From the NCBI RefSeq assembly GCF_035938995.1, contig NZ_DASZGI010000190.1:1-20573 (forward strand): 20,573 bases of DNA. Reading direction: 5' to 3'. The position numbers were made by a program, and so were the translations under genes. Below the pieces are notes generated by a model. That model was not told the DNA's origin. It searched no databases and saw nothing but the letters and a program-made list of their open reading frames with translations. This document shows, piece after piece, positions 14,648-20,510 of the stretch (the stretch's first letter is position 1; every line of letters starts with the position of its first letter). The DNA comes from DASZGI01 sp035938995 (GTDB lineage: Bacteria > Actinomycetota > Actinomycetes > Streptomycetales > Catenulisporaceae).

Positions 14648-15014
14648 GCGTCTCCCGCCCTCGTCGGTATGCCCGGCGCACGCAGGCCAGGAGAGTGCGC
14701 TCCCGTCGATGACCGTGCGCTGCCGTCGCGAGCCTGCTGCCAAGAGTAGGCGGCCGATTGCGCACTGTACGCCGAACGGTCGAATTCTTCACCCGCCCGA
14801 GCGACGGTGCCGGCGACCCGTCGGGCACCGTACGGACCTCGGAAATCGCGTACCGCGGCCCTCCCGAGTAGTCTCGACCACCGCGTTGAGCGCGGCCGTT
14901 GGCGGGCGATCCGCAGGCCGCCGTGGGCGGACGATTGCCGGTCATCGAAGGGCGCTATGATCCGGCGACAGTGAACATCCGTCGGGTGGGCGGCGGCGAA
15001 GGGATGGACTCGAC
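14648..15014. other. divergent intergenic region between phosphatase and mannosyltransferase (367 bp)
   Basis: It contains a perfect 8-bp inverted repeat ACGGTGCC-N12-GGCACCGT (14804-14811 / 14824-14831), which could be an operator, and near its right end a -10 box TATGAT (14956-14961) with a 15-codon reading frame leading into the mannosyltransferase gene. Minus-strand TANNNT boxes occur (TACTCT at 14743-14748 region, TACAGT at 14764-14769) but without -35 partners. No further gene is supported. Confidence 0.5.
14956..14961 (+). promoter_or_regulatory. -10 box TATGAT upstream of the leader ORF and mannosyltransferase
   Basis: TATGAT is a near-consensus -10 element; TTGCCG at 14935-14940 is a possible -35 but only 15 bases away. 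A start at A14970 or G14971 would make the transcript begin at the GTG of the 15-codon frame. Confidence 0.5.
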
Positions 15015-15018
15015 GTGA
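14971..15018 (+). CDS. 15-codon upstream reading frame overlapping the mannosyltransferase start (GTGA)
   Basis: A GTG at 14971 opens a frame of fifteen codons (translation VNIRRVGGGEGMDST) whose TGA at 15016-15018 overlaps the GTG start of the next gene at 15015 in the arrangement GTGA. The GTG lies nine bases after the TATGAT box, so it could be translated from a leaderless transcript and couple ribosomes into the downstream gene. The peptide has no recognisable features. It may be a regulatory leader ORF or a coincidence. Confidence 0.35.
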   Translation: MNIRRVGGGEGMDST

Positions 15019-16223
15019 ACACGACGGCGCTCGCGGCCGGCAACCAATCCGCCGCCGGGGACAGCGACCCGTCCGGCCCGGCCCGGTCCCGGATCCGCGC
15101 CGTCGCCGATCGCGCCCGTTCCTCCGCGGCGCGCGCCTGGCCGGCCGTCGTCGCGTATCTGGCCGTCCGTCTTGTCAGCACCCTGGTGTTCGCGATCCTC
15201 TCCGCGGGGCACGGCTTCGCCCAGCGCGGCCTGTTCGTGTTCGTCGACTCCGGCTGGTACCGGCTGATCGCCCAGCACGGCTACGACACGCACATCGCAG
15301 CCTTCGGATCCCCGTTCCCGTTCTTCCCGCTCTACCCCGGCCTGATGAGGCTCGGCCACGACGTCACCGGCCTGAACGTGGACGTCGTCGGCGTGGCGAT
15401 CACCTGGATCGCCGCGGCCGCCTGCGCCTGGGCGCTGTTCGAGATCGGCCGCCTGGTCCGCGACGCGCGCACCGGGGTCTTCTTCGCCGTGCTCTGGGCC
15501 CTGATGCCCTCGGCCGTCATCGAAGGCGCCTCATACGCCGACACGCTCGCCATCTGCCTGTCGGCCTGGGCGCTCTACGCGCTGCTGCGTCGCTCGTGGA
15601 TCGCCGCCGGTGTGGTCGGCTGCCTCGCCGGGCTGACCCGCCCCACCGCGGACGCGCTGGTCGCCACGGTCTGCGTCGCCGCCCTCGTGGCGATCGTCAA
15701 GCGGCGCGACGGATGGCGGCCGTGGGTCGCCCTGGTTGTGGCGCCGCTCGGCATGATCGGCTACCTCGCCTACGTCGCCGACCGGATGGGCAGCCTCACC
15801 GGGTATCTCAAGGCGCAGAAGCAGTGGGGGACCGGCTTCAACAACATGCAGGACGTGCTCCACCGCATCCACGAGGGCATGCTGGGCACCTCGAAGGGCT
15901 ACGCGAACTACCCCTCCCTGATCACCACGGCCGTCCTGCTCGCCGTCCCGGTGCTCGTCATCCTGCTGATCATGCAGCGGCTGCCGTGGGAGCTGACCTT
16001 CTACACGGTCGTACTCGCCGCCGTCGTGTACGCGTCGATCCACGTGTATACAGTCGTGCCACGCGAGTTCCTGGCCCTGTTCCCGCTGCTGCTGCCGGTG
16101 GCCTCGGCACTCGCCCGCGTCCGACAGCGAAGCTCGGTGTATCTGATCCTCGGCGCGCTCGCCATCGCAGCGGGCTGGTATGCCTGCTACATCCCGATCA
16201 ACGCGGGCGGCTCGATCCCCTAG
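15015..16223 (+). CDS. PIG-V-like GT-C family mannosyltransferase, integral membrane
   Basis: A 402-residue membrane glycosyltransferase with about nine to ten hydrophobic helices after a ~40-residue polar N-terminus. The first periplasmic loop carries VDSGWYRLIAQHGYD (residues 77-91) with Asp78, and FPFFPLYPGLMRLG (101-114), the pattern of PIG-V/GT-C mannosyltransferases that use a polyprenyl-phosphate sugar on the outer face of the membrane. A role in lipoglycan or cell-wall glycan extension is inferred; acceptor and donor cannot be read. The GTG at 15015 follows GAAGGG by eleven bases, and overlaps the stop of a 15-codon frame upstream. The C-terminal half contains a conserved-looking VPREFLALFPLLLPVA helix pair. 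It is not linked to a glycan cluster here. Confidence 0.8.
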   Translation: MNTTALAAGNQSAAGDSDPSGPARSRIRAVADRARSSAARAWPAVVAYLAVRLVSTLVFAILSAGHGFAQRGLFVFVDSGWYRLIAQHGYDTHIAAFGSPFPFFPLYPGLMRLGHDVTGLNVDVVGVAITWIAAAACAWALFEIGRLVRDARTGVFFAVLWALMPSAVIEGASYADTLAICLSAWALYALLRRSWIAAGVVGCLAGLTRPTADALVATVCVAALVAIVKRRDGWRPWVALVVAPLGMIGYLAYVADRMGSLTGYLKAQKQWGTGFNNMQDVLHRIHEGMLGTSKGYANYPSLITTAVLLAVPVLVILLIMQRLPWELTFYTVVLAAVVYASIHVYTVVPREFLALFPLLLPVASALARVRQRSSVYLILGALAIAAGWYACYIPINAGGSIP

Positions 16224-16250
16224 CGATCAGTCCGCAGGTAATATCGAGGT

Positions 16251-16385
16251 CTGCCTTCTCCCTCGCTCGCCGACGCCCAGGCGCGGGTCGCGCTGCTCGC
16301 CTCCGACGGCGTCCCCTTCGTCTCGACCGACTGGACCGCAGCCCTGGGCGACGGCGTGCTCAGCGGCGTCCTGCCGCGGGGCTGA
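16251..16385 (+). pseudogene. 44-codon coding-like open frame without a standard start (gene remnant or non-AUG small ORF)
   Basis: From the CTG at 16251 to the TGA at 16383-16385, 41 of 44 codons end in G or C, while second positions are much less GC-rich; this three-base periodicity is that of a real gene in this genome. The peptide includes ADAQARVALLASDGVPFVST and ends in SGVLPRG. No ATG or GTG begins it, and an in-frame TAA lies at 16239-16241. A TAATAT box (16239-16244) precedes the CTG by six bases, matching the leaderless geometry of other genes in the window, so an unusual CTG start is conceivable; a 5'-truncated remnant is the simpler reading. I do not recognise the family. Confidence 0.4.
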
Positions 16386-16407
16386 CCCCGCCGCGCGACG
16401 AGCGCCA

Positions 16408-16830
16408 TCAGGCGGCGAACGACCAGCCTGACCACCGTTCGACCGCCACGACGACGAACGGTCCCGCGGGGGCGTTGTCCGCATAGTGCGGATAGCGCCC
16501 CCGAAGCTCTGTGAGCAGCCCGGACGGGAGGGCGCCCGGCTCGGCGACGATCCGCGCGACCCCGTCCGCGCGGGCCCACCACAGCCGGGTCCAATCGTCG
16601 TCGTAGCGGTCGGCCAGCAGGCTCACCAAGGGATTGGCCGCGATGTTTCGCAGCCTTTTGAGATCAGCCGTCTGCTTCGGCTTGTCGTCTATCGCGATCA
16701 GCACGTTGCCGTGCACGGCCGCGAAGGTGACCGGCACCAGGTGCGGTCTACCCTCGGCGTCTGCGGTGCCCAAGACCGCCGACCGCGACGCGGCGAACCT
16801 GCGCCGCGCCTCCTCGCTGCTGAGCCTCAC
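16408..16830 (-). CDS. PPOX-class, probable F420-dependent protein (Rv0121-type)
   Basis: A 140-residue split-barrel protein of the pyridoxamine-5'-phosphate-oxidase-like superfamily. The opening RLSSEEARRRFAASRSAVLG, then GRPHLVPVTF, LRNIAANPLVSLLADRYDDD and WTRLWWARADG match the actinobacterial group named after M. tuberculosis Rv0121, predicted to bind coenzyme F420. The redox substrate is unknown. The GTG at 16830 is chosen because this is where family similarity begins; the frame is open back to 17064 but that part overlaps the divergent SDR gene. A TACGGT box ends six bases before the GTG, suggesting a leaderless transcript. It faces the 44-codon remnant tail to tail. Confidence 0.85.
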   Translation of the reverse strand: MRLSSEEARRRFAASRSAVLGTADAEGRPHLVPVTFAAVHGNVLIAIDDKPKQTADLKRLRNIAANPLVSLLADRYDDDWTRLWWARADGVARIVAEPGALPSGLLTELRGRYPHYADNAPAGPFVVVAVERWSGWSFAA

Positions 16831-16836
16831 CCGCCG

Positions 16837-16842
16837 ACCGTA
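16837..16842 (-). promoter_or_regulatory. -10 box TACGGT for the PPOX gene (near-leaderless)
   Basis: Read on the minus strand, TACGGT ends six bases before the GTG at 16830. The start codon would coincide with, or lie within a base of, the transcription start. No -35 match was evident. Confidence 0.4.
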
Positions 16843-16873
16843 ACCCGCCGTCGCGACACGCGCGACCGGCCCG

Positions 16874-16903
16874 TTGGCCGCTGCGTCGGCCGGGTCATAG
16901 GCT
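16874..16903 (+). promoter_or_regulatory. candidate promoter of the SDR-DUF1275 operon (TTGGCC, 18 bp, TAGGCT)
   Basis: TTGGCC (16874-16879) and TAGGCT (16898-16903) are 18 bases apart. Transcription would start near 16910, leaving a leader of about 57 bases before the SDR start codon. It lies back to back with the PPOX promoter box. Confidence 0.45.
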
Positions 16904-16954
16904 CCAGATGTCCCACCGCATGTCCGCTGCCACGTGTCTGCCGCCACGCCGCCG

Positions 16955-16966
16955 GGGAGGCCTCCC
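16955..16966 (+). promoter_or_regulatory. Shine-Dalgarno embedded in a perfect 12-bp palindrome
   Basis: GGGAGGCCTCCC immediately precedes the SDR ATG at 16967. Its left half GGGAGG is the ribosome binding site and its right half CCTCCC is the complement, so the RNA could sequester its own Shine-Dalgarno by a small GGGA/TCCC hairpin, or the DNA could be an operator. Confidence 0.6.
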
Positions 16967-17755
16967 ATGGAACCGCGCACCGTCCTCGTCACCGGCGGCT
17001 CCAACGGGATCGGCCGGGCCGCGGTGGAGCGGTTCGCCCGGGCGGGCGACCGGGTGTGGTTCACCTACCGCTTCGGCCGTGAGCGCGCGCAGCACCTGAT
17101 CGGGGTGCTGGCCGCCGAAGGCCACGACGCCGTCGAGTCCTTCGAGTTCAACCAGGGCGACGAGGCGAGCCACGAGCGCCTGCTCGCCGCCCTGCCCGGC
17201 CCCGTCGACGTGCTGGTCAACAACGCCGCCGTCGGCTCCAAGACCGTGGAGCGGCACGCCGGCGATAGCGAGAGCGCGCGCGACGCCGCGATGTTCACGA
17301 TCAACTGCCTCGGCCCGCTGTGGCTGGTGCGCGAGCTGCTGCCCGGCATGCTCGAGCGCGGATACGGCAAGATCGTCAACATCTCGAGCGTGAGCGGCGG
17401 TATCGGCCAGTTCCCGAACTTCCGCCTGGCCGACGGGATGAGCAAGGCCGCCGTCGCCTTCCTCTCCCGCCAACTCGCCGCGGAGCTGGCACGAGCGCCA
17501 GTCGACGTGTTCGCGGTCTGCCCCGGCGCCGTAGAGACCGACATGTTCGAAGCCAGCACGCTCAGCCGGCTGTCCGACGACGAGCGGGCGCAACTTGTCG
17601 GCCGGCTGCCTAAGGGACGGCTCATCCAGCCCGACGAGATCGCCGAGGTCGTCTGGTGGCTGTGCAGTGACGCCGGACGCGTCATGCACGGCGCCGTCGT
17701 CGACGCGTCGATGGGGCTGGGCGTCCACCCCGGCCTGCTCACCGGCCAGGACTAG
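16967..17755 (+). CDS. short-chain dehydrogenase/reductase family protein lacking the catalytic tyrosine
   Basis: A 262-residue Rossmann-fold SDR. The cofactor motif TGGSNGIG (residues 9-16), NNAAVG (85-90) and the serine strand VNISSVSGG (137-145) are intact, and VCPGAVETDMF follows the active site. The YxxxK motif, however, reads D156-G-M-S-K160, so Asp replaces the catalytic tyrosine 13 residues after Ser143, the usual Ser-Tyr distance. It may therefore be a non-canonical enzyme or a non-catalytic, regulatory SDR. The GAC codon (17432-17434) differs from TAC by one base. The ATG at 16967 has a strong GGGAGG six bases upstream. The DUF1275 gene starts 15 bases after the stop, implying one operon. 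Substrate unknown. Confidence 0.88.
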   Translation: MEPRTVLVTGGSNGIGRAAVERFARAGDRVWFTYRFGRERAQHLIGVLAAEGHDAVESFEFNQGDEASHERLLAALPGPVDVLVNNAAVGSKTVERHAGDSESARDAAMFTINCLGPLWLVRELLPGMLERGYGKIVNISSVSGGIGQFPNFRLADGMSKAAVAFLSRQLAAELARAPVDVFAVCPGAVETDMFEASTLSRLSDDERAQLVGRLPKGRLIQPDEIAEVVWWLCSDAGRVMHGAVVDASMGLGVHPGLLTGQD

Positions 17756-17770
17756 AAGCAGAGCACGAAT

Positions 17771-18502
17771 ATGCCATCCCTGGTCACCGGCGTGCTGCGC
17801 ACGCTCGTCCCGCGTCCGGGCGACAAGCACGGCCCGCTGCCGCCCCTGCTGGTCGGGCTCACGGTGGTCACCGGCATGGTGGACGCCGTCAGCTATCTGC
17901 TGCTCGGCCGGGTGTTCGTGGCCAACATGACCGGCAACGTGGTCTTCCTCGGCTTCGCGCTGGCCGGGGCGCACGGCTTCTCGCCCGCCGCCTCGGTGCT
18001 CGCCCTGGCCGGATTCGCTGCCGGCGCCCTGGCCTGGGGCCGCTTGCAGCGGGAACCGGAGCACCGGGGCCGCACGCTGCTCCTGGCGACGTCGGCCGAG
18101 GCGATCCTGTTCGGCATCGCGCTCGTCCTCGCGGCGGTGGCCCCGAATCCGGGCGACACGGCGGTCCGCTACCCGCTCATCCTCCTGCTCGGACTGGCGA
18201 TGGGCACGCAGAACGCCGCGGTGCGCGCCCTCAAGGTCCCGGACCTGACCACCACGGTGCTCACCATGATCATCACCGGCATCGCCGCCGACGCCCCGCT
18301 CGGCGAGAGCGCGTCCGCAGCGTCTGGGAGACGACTGGTAGCGGTGGTCGCGATGCTGCTCGGCGCTCTGCTCGGTGCCGTGCTGGTGCTGCACACGAAC
18401 GAGTCGCTGGCCATCGCGGTGCCCTTCGCCCTCGTCGTGGCGATCACCGGCCTCACGTCGCGCATCGCCCGGGACCAAGGGGCCTGGATCGCCTTCCCCT
18501 AA
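17771..18502 (+). CDS. DUF1275 (YoaK-type) membrane protein
   Basis: A 243-residue polytopic membrane protein of the DUF1275/YoaK family, with the family pattern 'TGMVDAVSYLLLGRVFVANMTGN' near residues 34-56 (catalogue motif in pieces: VDAVSYLLLGRVF, ANMTGN), then 'GLAMGTQNAAVRAL' and 'DLTTTVLTMIITGI'. About six hydrophobic helices are visible. Members have no established biochemical role; transport or resistance functions have been suggested in some bacteria. It lies 15 bases after the SDR stop, apparently in one operon, with no strong ribosome binding site, which fits translational dependence on the gene before it. It converges on a small minus-strand gene 37 bases further on. Confidence 0.85.
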   Translation: MPSLVTGVLRTLVPRPGDKHGPLPPLLVGLTVVTGMVDAVSYLLLGRVFVANMTGNVVFLGFALAGAHGFSPAASVLALAGFAAGALAWGRLQREPEHRGRTLLLATSAEAILFGIALVLAAVAPNPGDTAVRYPLILLLGLAMGTQNAAVRALKVPDLTTTVLTMIITGIAADAPLGESASAASGRRLVAVVAMLLGALLGAVLVLHTNESLAIAVPFALVVAITGLTSRIARDQGAWIAFP

Positions 18503-18539
18503 ACCGAGCCCCACCTACACACCCGCAAGCCGCCCCGTA

Positions 18540-18788
18540 CTAACCGCCAATCAGCGCAAGCGCCCCAAGCAACACCAGCGCCGTGGGAAGCGAGCGCAGG
18601 TACAACGCGGCGCGCTCAGTAGGCGGCAGCGCGGCGAAAGCGGACCACTCCTCGTGCGTCTGAGGCGTCCCGCCGACACGGCCGCCCTTCGCCCTCGAGT
18701 CCTCGCCTGGGTCGTCGTCAGGACCCACAACCGGCGCCGCGGAAGCATCCGGTCGCAGCGCGCTCGGAGTACGAGGTCGGTCCTCCAC
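18540..18788 (-). CDS. small hypothetical protein with one C-terminal membrane helix
   Basis: An 82-residue protein: a charged, Pro/Asp-rich N-terminus (about residues 1-45), an amphipathic stretch THEEWSAFAALPPTERAALYL, and a single hydrophobic C-terminal segment TALVLLGALALIGG. This is the layout of a C-tail-anchored small membrane protein. The GTG at 18788 follows AAGGGGGG closely, a plausible ribosome binding site. Most, but not all, codons end in G/C, so coding is likely though less sure than for its neighbours. I do not recognise the family. The upstream region (18789-18967) carries short direct repeats. Confidence 0.6.
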   Translation of the reverse strand: MEDRPRTPSALRPDASAAPVVGPDDDPGEDSRAKGGRVGGTPQTHEEWSAFAALPPTERAALYLRSLPTALVLLGALALIGG

Positions 18789-18797
18789 AGTCCCCCC

Positions 18798-18899
18798 TTT
18801 GGCTCGCGCTTGACCTAGTGAAGGTACGCCCCAAAGGCCCCACGGCGCTGACAGATCGTCAGATCGTTACGGTTCCCCAGCGTGGTGTTTGGCTCGCGC
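18798..18899. repeat. 12-bp direct repeat pair and an 8-bp tandem repeat in the intergenic region
   Basis: TTTGGCTCGCGC occurs at 18798-18809 and again at 18888-18899, 90 bases apart. Between them CAGATCGT is duplicated in tandem (18852-18859 and 18860-18867). They lie upstream of the 82-residue minus-strand gene and could be regulatory, or traces of past rearrangement next to the truncated MBL gene. Confidence 0.55.
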
Positions 18900-18967
18900 G
18901 CAACTCGACCGGCTCTATGCCGGATCTTCCGATTTCGGCGATCGGGAGACCCGGGGCCGGGGCCGCC

Positions 18968-19159
18968 TCACCAGCCGCGCTTGCGCCACTCTTCCAGGTG
19001 GGGGCGCTCGTCGCCGAGGGTGGTGTCGCGGCCGTGGCCGGGGTAGACCCAGGTCTCGTCCGGCAGGATGTCGAAGATCTTCGTCACGACGCCCTCGTAG
19101 AGGGCTGCGAAGCGCTCGGGGTCCTTTTGGGTGTTGCCGACGCCTCCCGGGAACAGCAA
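18968..19159 (-). pseudogene. 5'-truncated metallo-beta-lactamase-fold hydrolase
   Basis: The reading frame LFPGGVGNT, then ERFAALYEGVVTKIF, WVYPGHGRDTTLG and HLEEWRKRGW is the C-terminal third of an MBL-fold hydrolase of the glyoxalase-II-like group; the GHG histidine is a late zinc ligand. Full-length relatives are about 220-250 residues, so the N-terminal part with the HxHxDH zinc site is missing. Codon usage is native: about 93% of codons end in G/C. The homologous sequence begins abruptly at about 19156, two codons after the stop of the neighbouring ATPase gene and in the same frame. The natural C-terminus is intact. This is best read as a gene cut by insertion or recombination of the ATPase segment. 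Confidence 0.8.
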
Positions 19160-19165
19160 AGGCGC

Positions 19166-20431
19166 TTAGCCGGTAACACTGTGCTGGTTCGCGTGGGTGC
19201 TCCATAATGCCGAGATCGGTGCGCAGGCCAGGTCCTGGCCGAACGGCAGAGTCTCGGTACCGCAATACAGCAGGATGCCGGCGCGGAATCTGCTGCCGAG
19301 TCTCCGCTGGAGATGGCGAAGTCCTGCGAAGTCCTCCGCGCGGGCCGTCTCGGCGGCCTTCACCTCGATGCCGACGACGTTCCCGGCGTTGTCTTCAAGC
19401 AGTGCGTCGACCTCCACCTGGTCGCGGTCGCGGTAGTGGAACAGTCGCGCTGACACGTCGGACCAGGTCAGCTGGCGGGCCAGTTCACCGAGGACCAGGT
19501 TCTCGACGAGGCCGCCGACTGCGGCGTCGCTGGTCGTGCCCGACGCCAGATAAGCGGCGAGACCGCTGTCCACGAACGTCACTTTCGGCGTCGCGACCGT
19601 CCGGGTCGTGAGATTGGCCGACCAGGCCGGGACGAGTCGGACGAGGTAGATGGTCTCCAAGATCTCGATGTAGTTGCGTACTGTGGGGGCCGTGATGGCG
19701 AGGTCGCCCGCCAGCCGGCTGTAGTTGACCAGTCCCGCGGTTTGCGCCGCGAGCAGTGAGAGCAGCCTGCGCATATCGCTGGACCGCTCGATCTGGGCGA
19801 CCTGCTTCACATCCCGTGCCAGCAGGTCCGCGACGTAGTTCTCGAAGAATCGGCTGCGTCGGCGCGGCTGCTCTCGGCGCACGGATTCCGGATATCCGCC
19901 GCGTACGGCTCTGGCGAGGTAGTCGCGCCGTCGAAGCTCGCCGGCAGGCGGCGGGATCTCCGCGCCGCGCTCGAAGACGGCATCGACGAATCCGTCCGGG
20001 CCCCCGTCGATCTCCCCTTGGGACAACGGCCACAGCTCGATCGTCTCGGATCGGCCTGGAAGAGCGTCGGGAAGACTGGCCAGGCCTAGCAGGCGGGCCG
20101 ACCTGGTGAGCAGGAAGCGGCCCGGCCGAGGGTCGCGATCCACTTCGTTCTTGATCGCCAGCCACAGATCAGGCACCCGCTGCACCTCGTCGATGAGCAG
20201 TGTCCCGTCGTGGCGCACGAACCGGACCGGGTCGCTCTGGGCCGCGGACCTGGTGGCCGGATCGTCCAAGAAGCGCGCCCGCCCCCCGTCGACCTTTGCC
20301 AGCGCCAGTTCGGCAAGCGTGCTCTTGCCTGTCTGGCGGGCTCCGTTCACCACCACGACCCGGGTGTCTTCGAGTGCTGTAAGCACCTGCTCAGTGGCTC
20401 GTCTGGGGAGATAGTCCGCTGCTGCCCGCAT
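19166..20431 (-). CDS. AAA+ ATPase with DUF4143 domain
   Basis: A 421-residue protein of the AAA_14/DUF4143 family. Walker A is GARQTGKS (30-37), Walker B TLLIDE (77-82), then PGRFLLTRSARLLGL (103-117), and DALPGRSETIELWPLSQGE (122-140). A winged-helix-like part lies at about 225-265, and a PD-(D/E)xK-like core at VEVDALLEDNAGN and GIEVKAAET (339-361, with Asp342, Glu356, Lys358). The biological role of this family is not established. In most relatives I recall, the segment reads LTGSAR; here Arg110 replaces Gly. Only 33 of the first 48 codons end in G/C, far below neighbours, suggesting acquisition. A TACACT box ends six bases before the ATG, and a repeat array lies upstream. Confidence 0.88.
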   Translation of the reverse strand: MRAAADYLPRRATEQVLTALEDTRVVVVNGARQTGKSTLAELALAKVDGGRARFLDDPATRSAAQSDPVRFVRHDGTLLIDEVQRVPDLWLAIKNEVDRDPRPGRFLLTRSARLLGLASLPDALPGRSETIELWPLSQGEIDGGPDGFVDAVFERGAEIPPPAGELRRRDYLARAVRGGYPESVRREQPRRRSRFFENYVADLLARDVKQVAQIERSSDMRRLLSLLAAQTAGLVNYSRLAGDLAITAPTVRNYIEILETIYLVRLVPAWSANLTTRTVATPKVTFVDSGLAAYLASGTTSDAAVGGLVENLVLGELARQLTWSDVSARLFHYRDRDQVEVDALLEDNAGNVVGIEVKAAETARAEDFAGLRHLQRRLGSRFRAGILLYCGTETLPFGQDLACAPISALWSTHANQHSVTG

Positions 20432-20437
20432 GAGGGC

Positions 20438-20443
20438 AGTGTA
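20438..20443 (-). promoter_or_regulatory. -10 box TACACT for the DUF4143 ATPase (near-leaderless)
   Basis: On the minus strand TACACT ends six bases before the ATG at 20431, and no Shine-Dalgarno is present. The expected -35 position (about 20461-20466) overlaps the first copy of the 13-bp repeat array, so a protein bound to the array would contact the promoter. Confidence 0.4.
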
Positions 20444-20451
20444 GCTCGCAT

Positions 20452-20510
20452 TTTAGATCTGCCGCGCCCTTGCTTTCAGATCTGCCGCAGAAGAGCCTTT
20501 AGATCTGCCG
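20452..20510. repeat. three 13-bp direct repeats with exact 23-bp period (TTTAGATCTGCCG-type)
   Basis: TTTAGATCTGCCG at 20452-20464, TTCAGATCTGCCG at 20475-20487 and TTTAGATCTGCCG at 20498-20510; one variable base, starts exactly 23 bases apart, with unrelated 10-base spacers. A degenerate fourth unit (8 of 13 matching, ending TTGCCG) is in register at 20521-20533. Each unit contains the palindrome AGATCT. The array lies 21-79 bases upstream of the ATPase start codon. An operator array or iteron-like binding site is the likely explanation. Confidence 0.85.

Noticed and set aside
14648..14743. Start of the phosphatase at the TTG at 14743
   Set aside because: TTG is rare, no Shine-Dalgarno is near, and the GTG at 14647 has GGGAG upstream.
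12434..14749. A 771-codon plus-strand frame opposite the phosphatase gene
   Set aside because: The minus-strand protein has three intact domains with catalytic motifs; the plus-strand translation is low-complexity shadow sequence.
20452..20510. A CRISPR array
   Set aside because: Only three units, 13-base repeats and 10-base spacers; CRISPR repeats and spacers are both much longer, and no cas genes are present.
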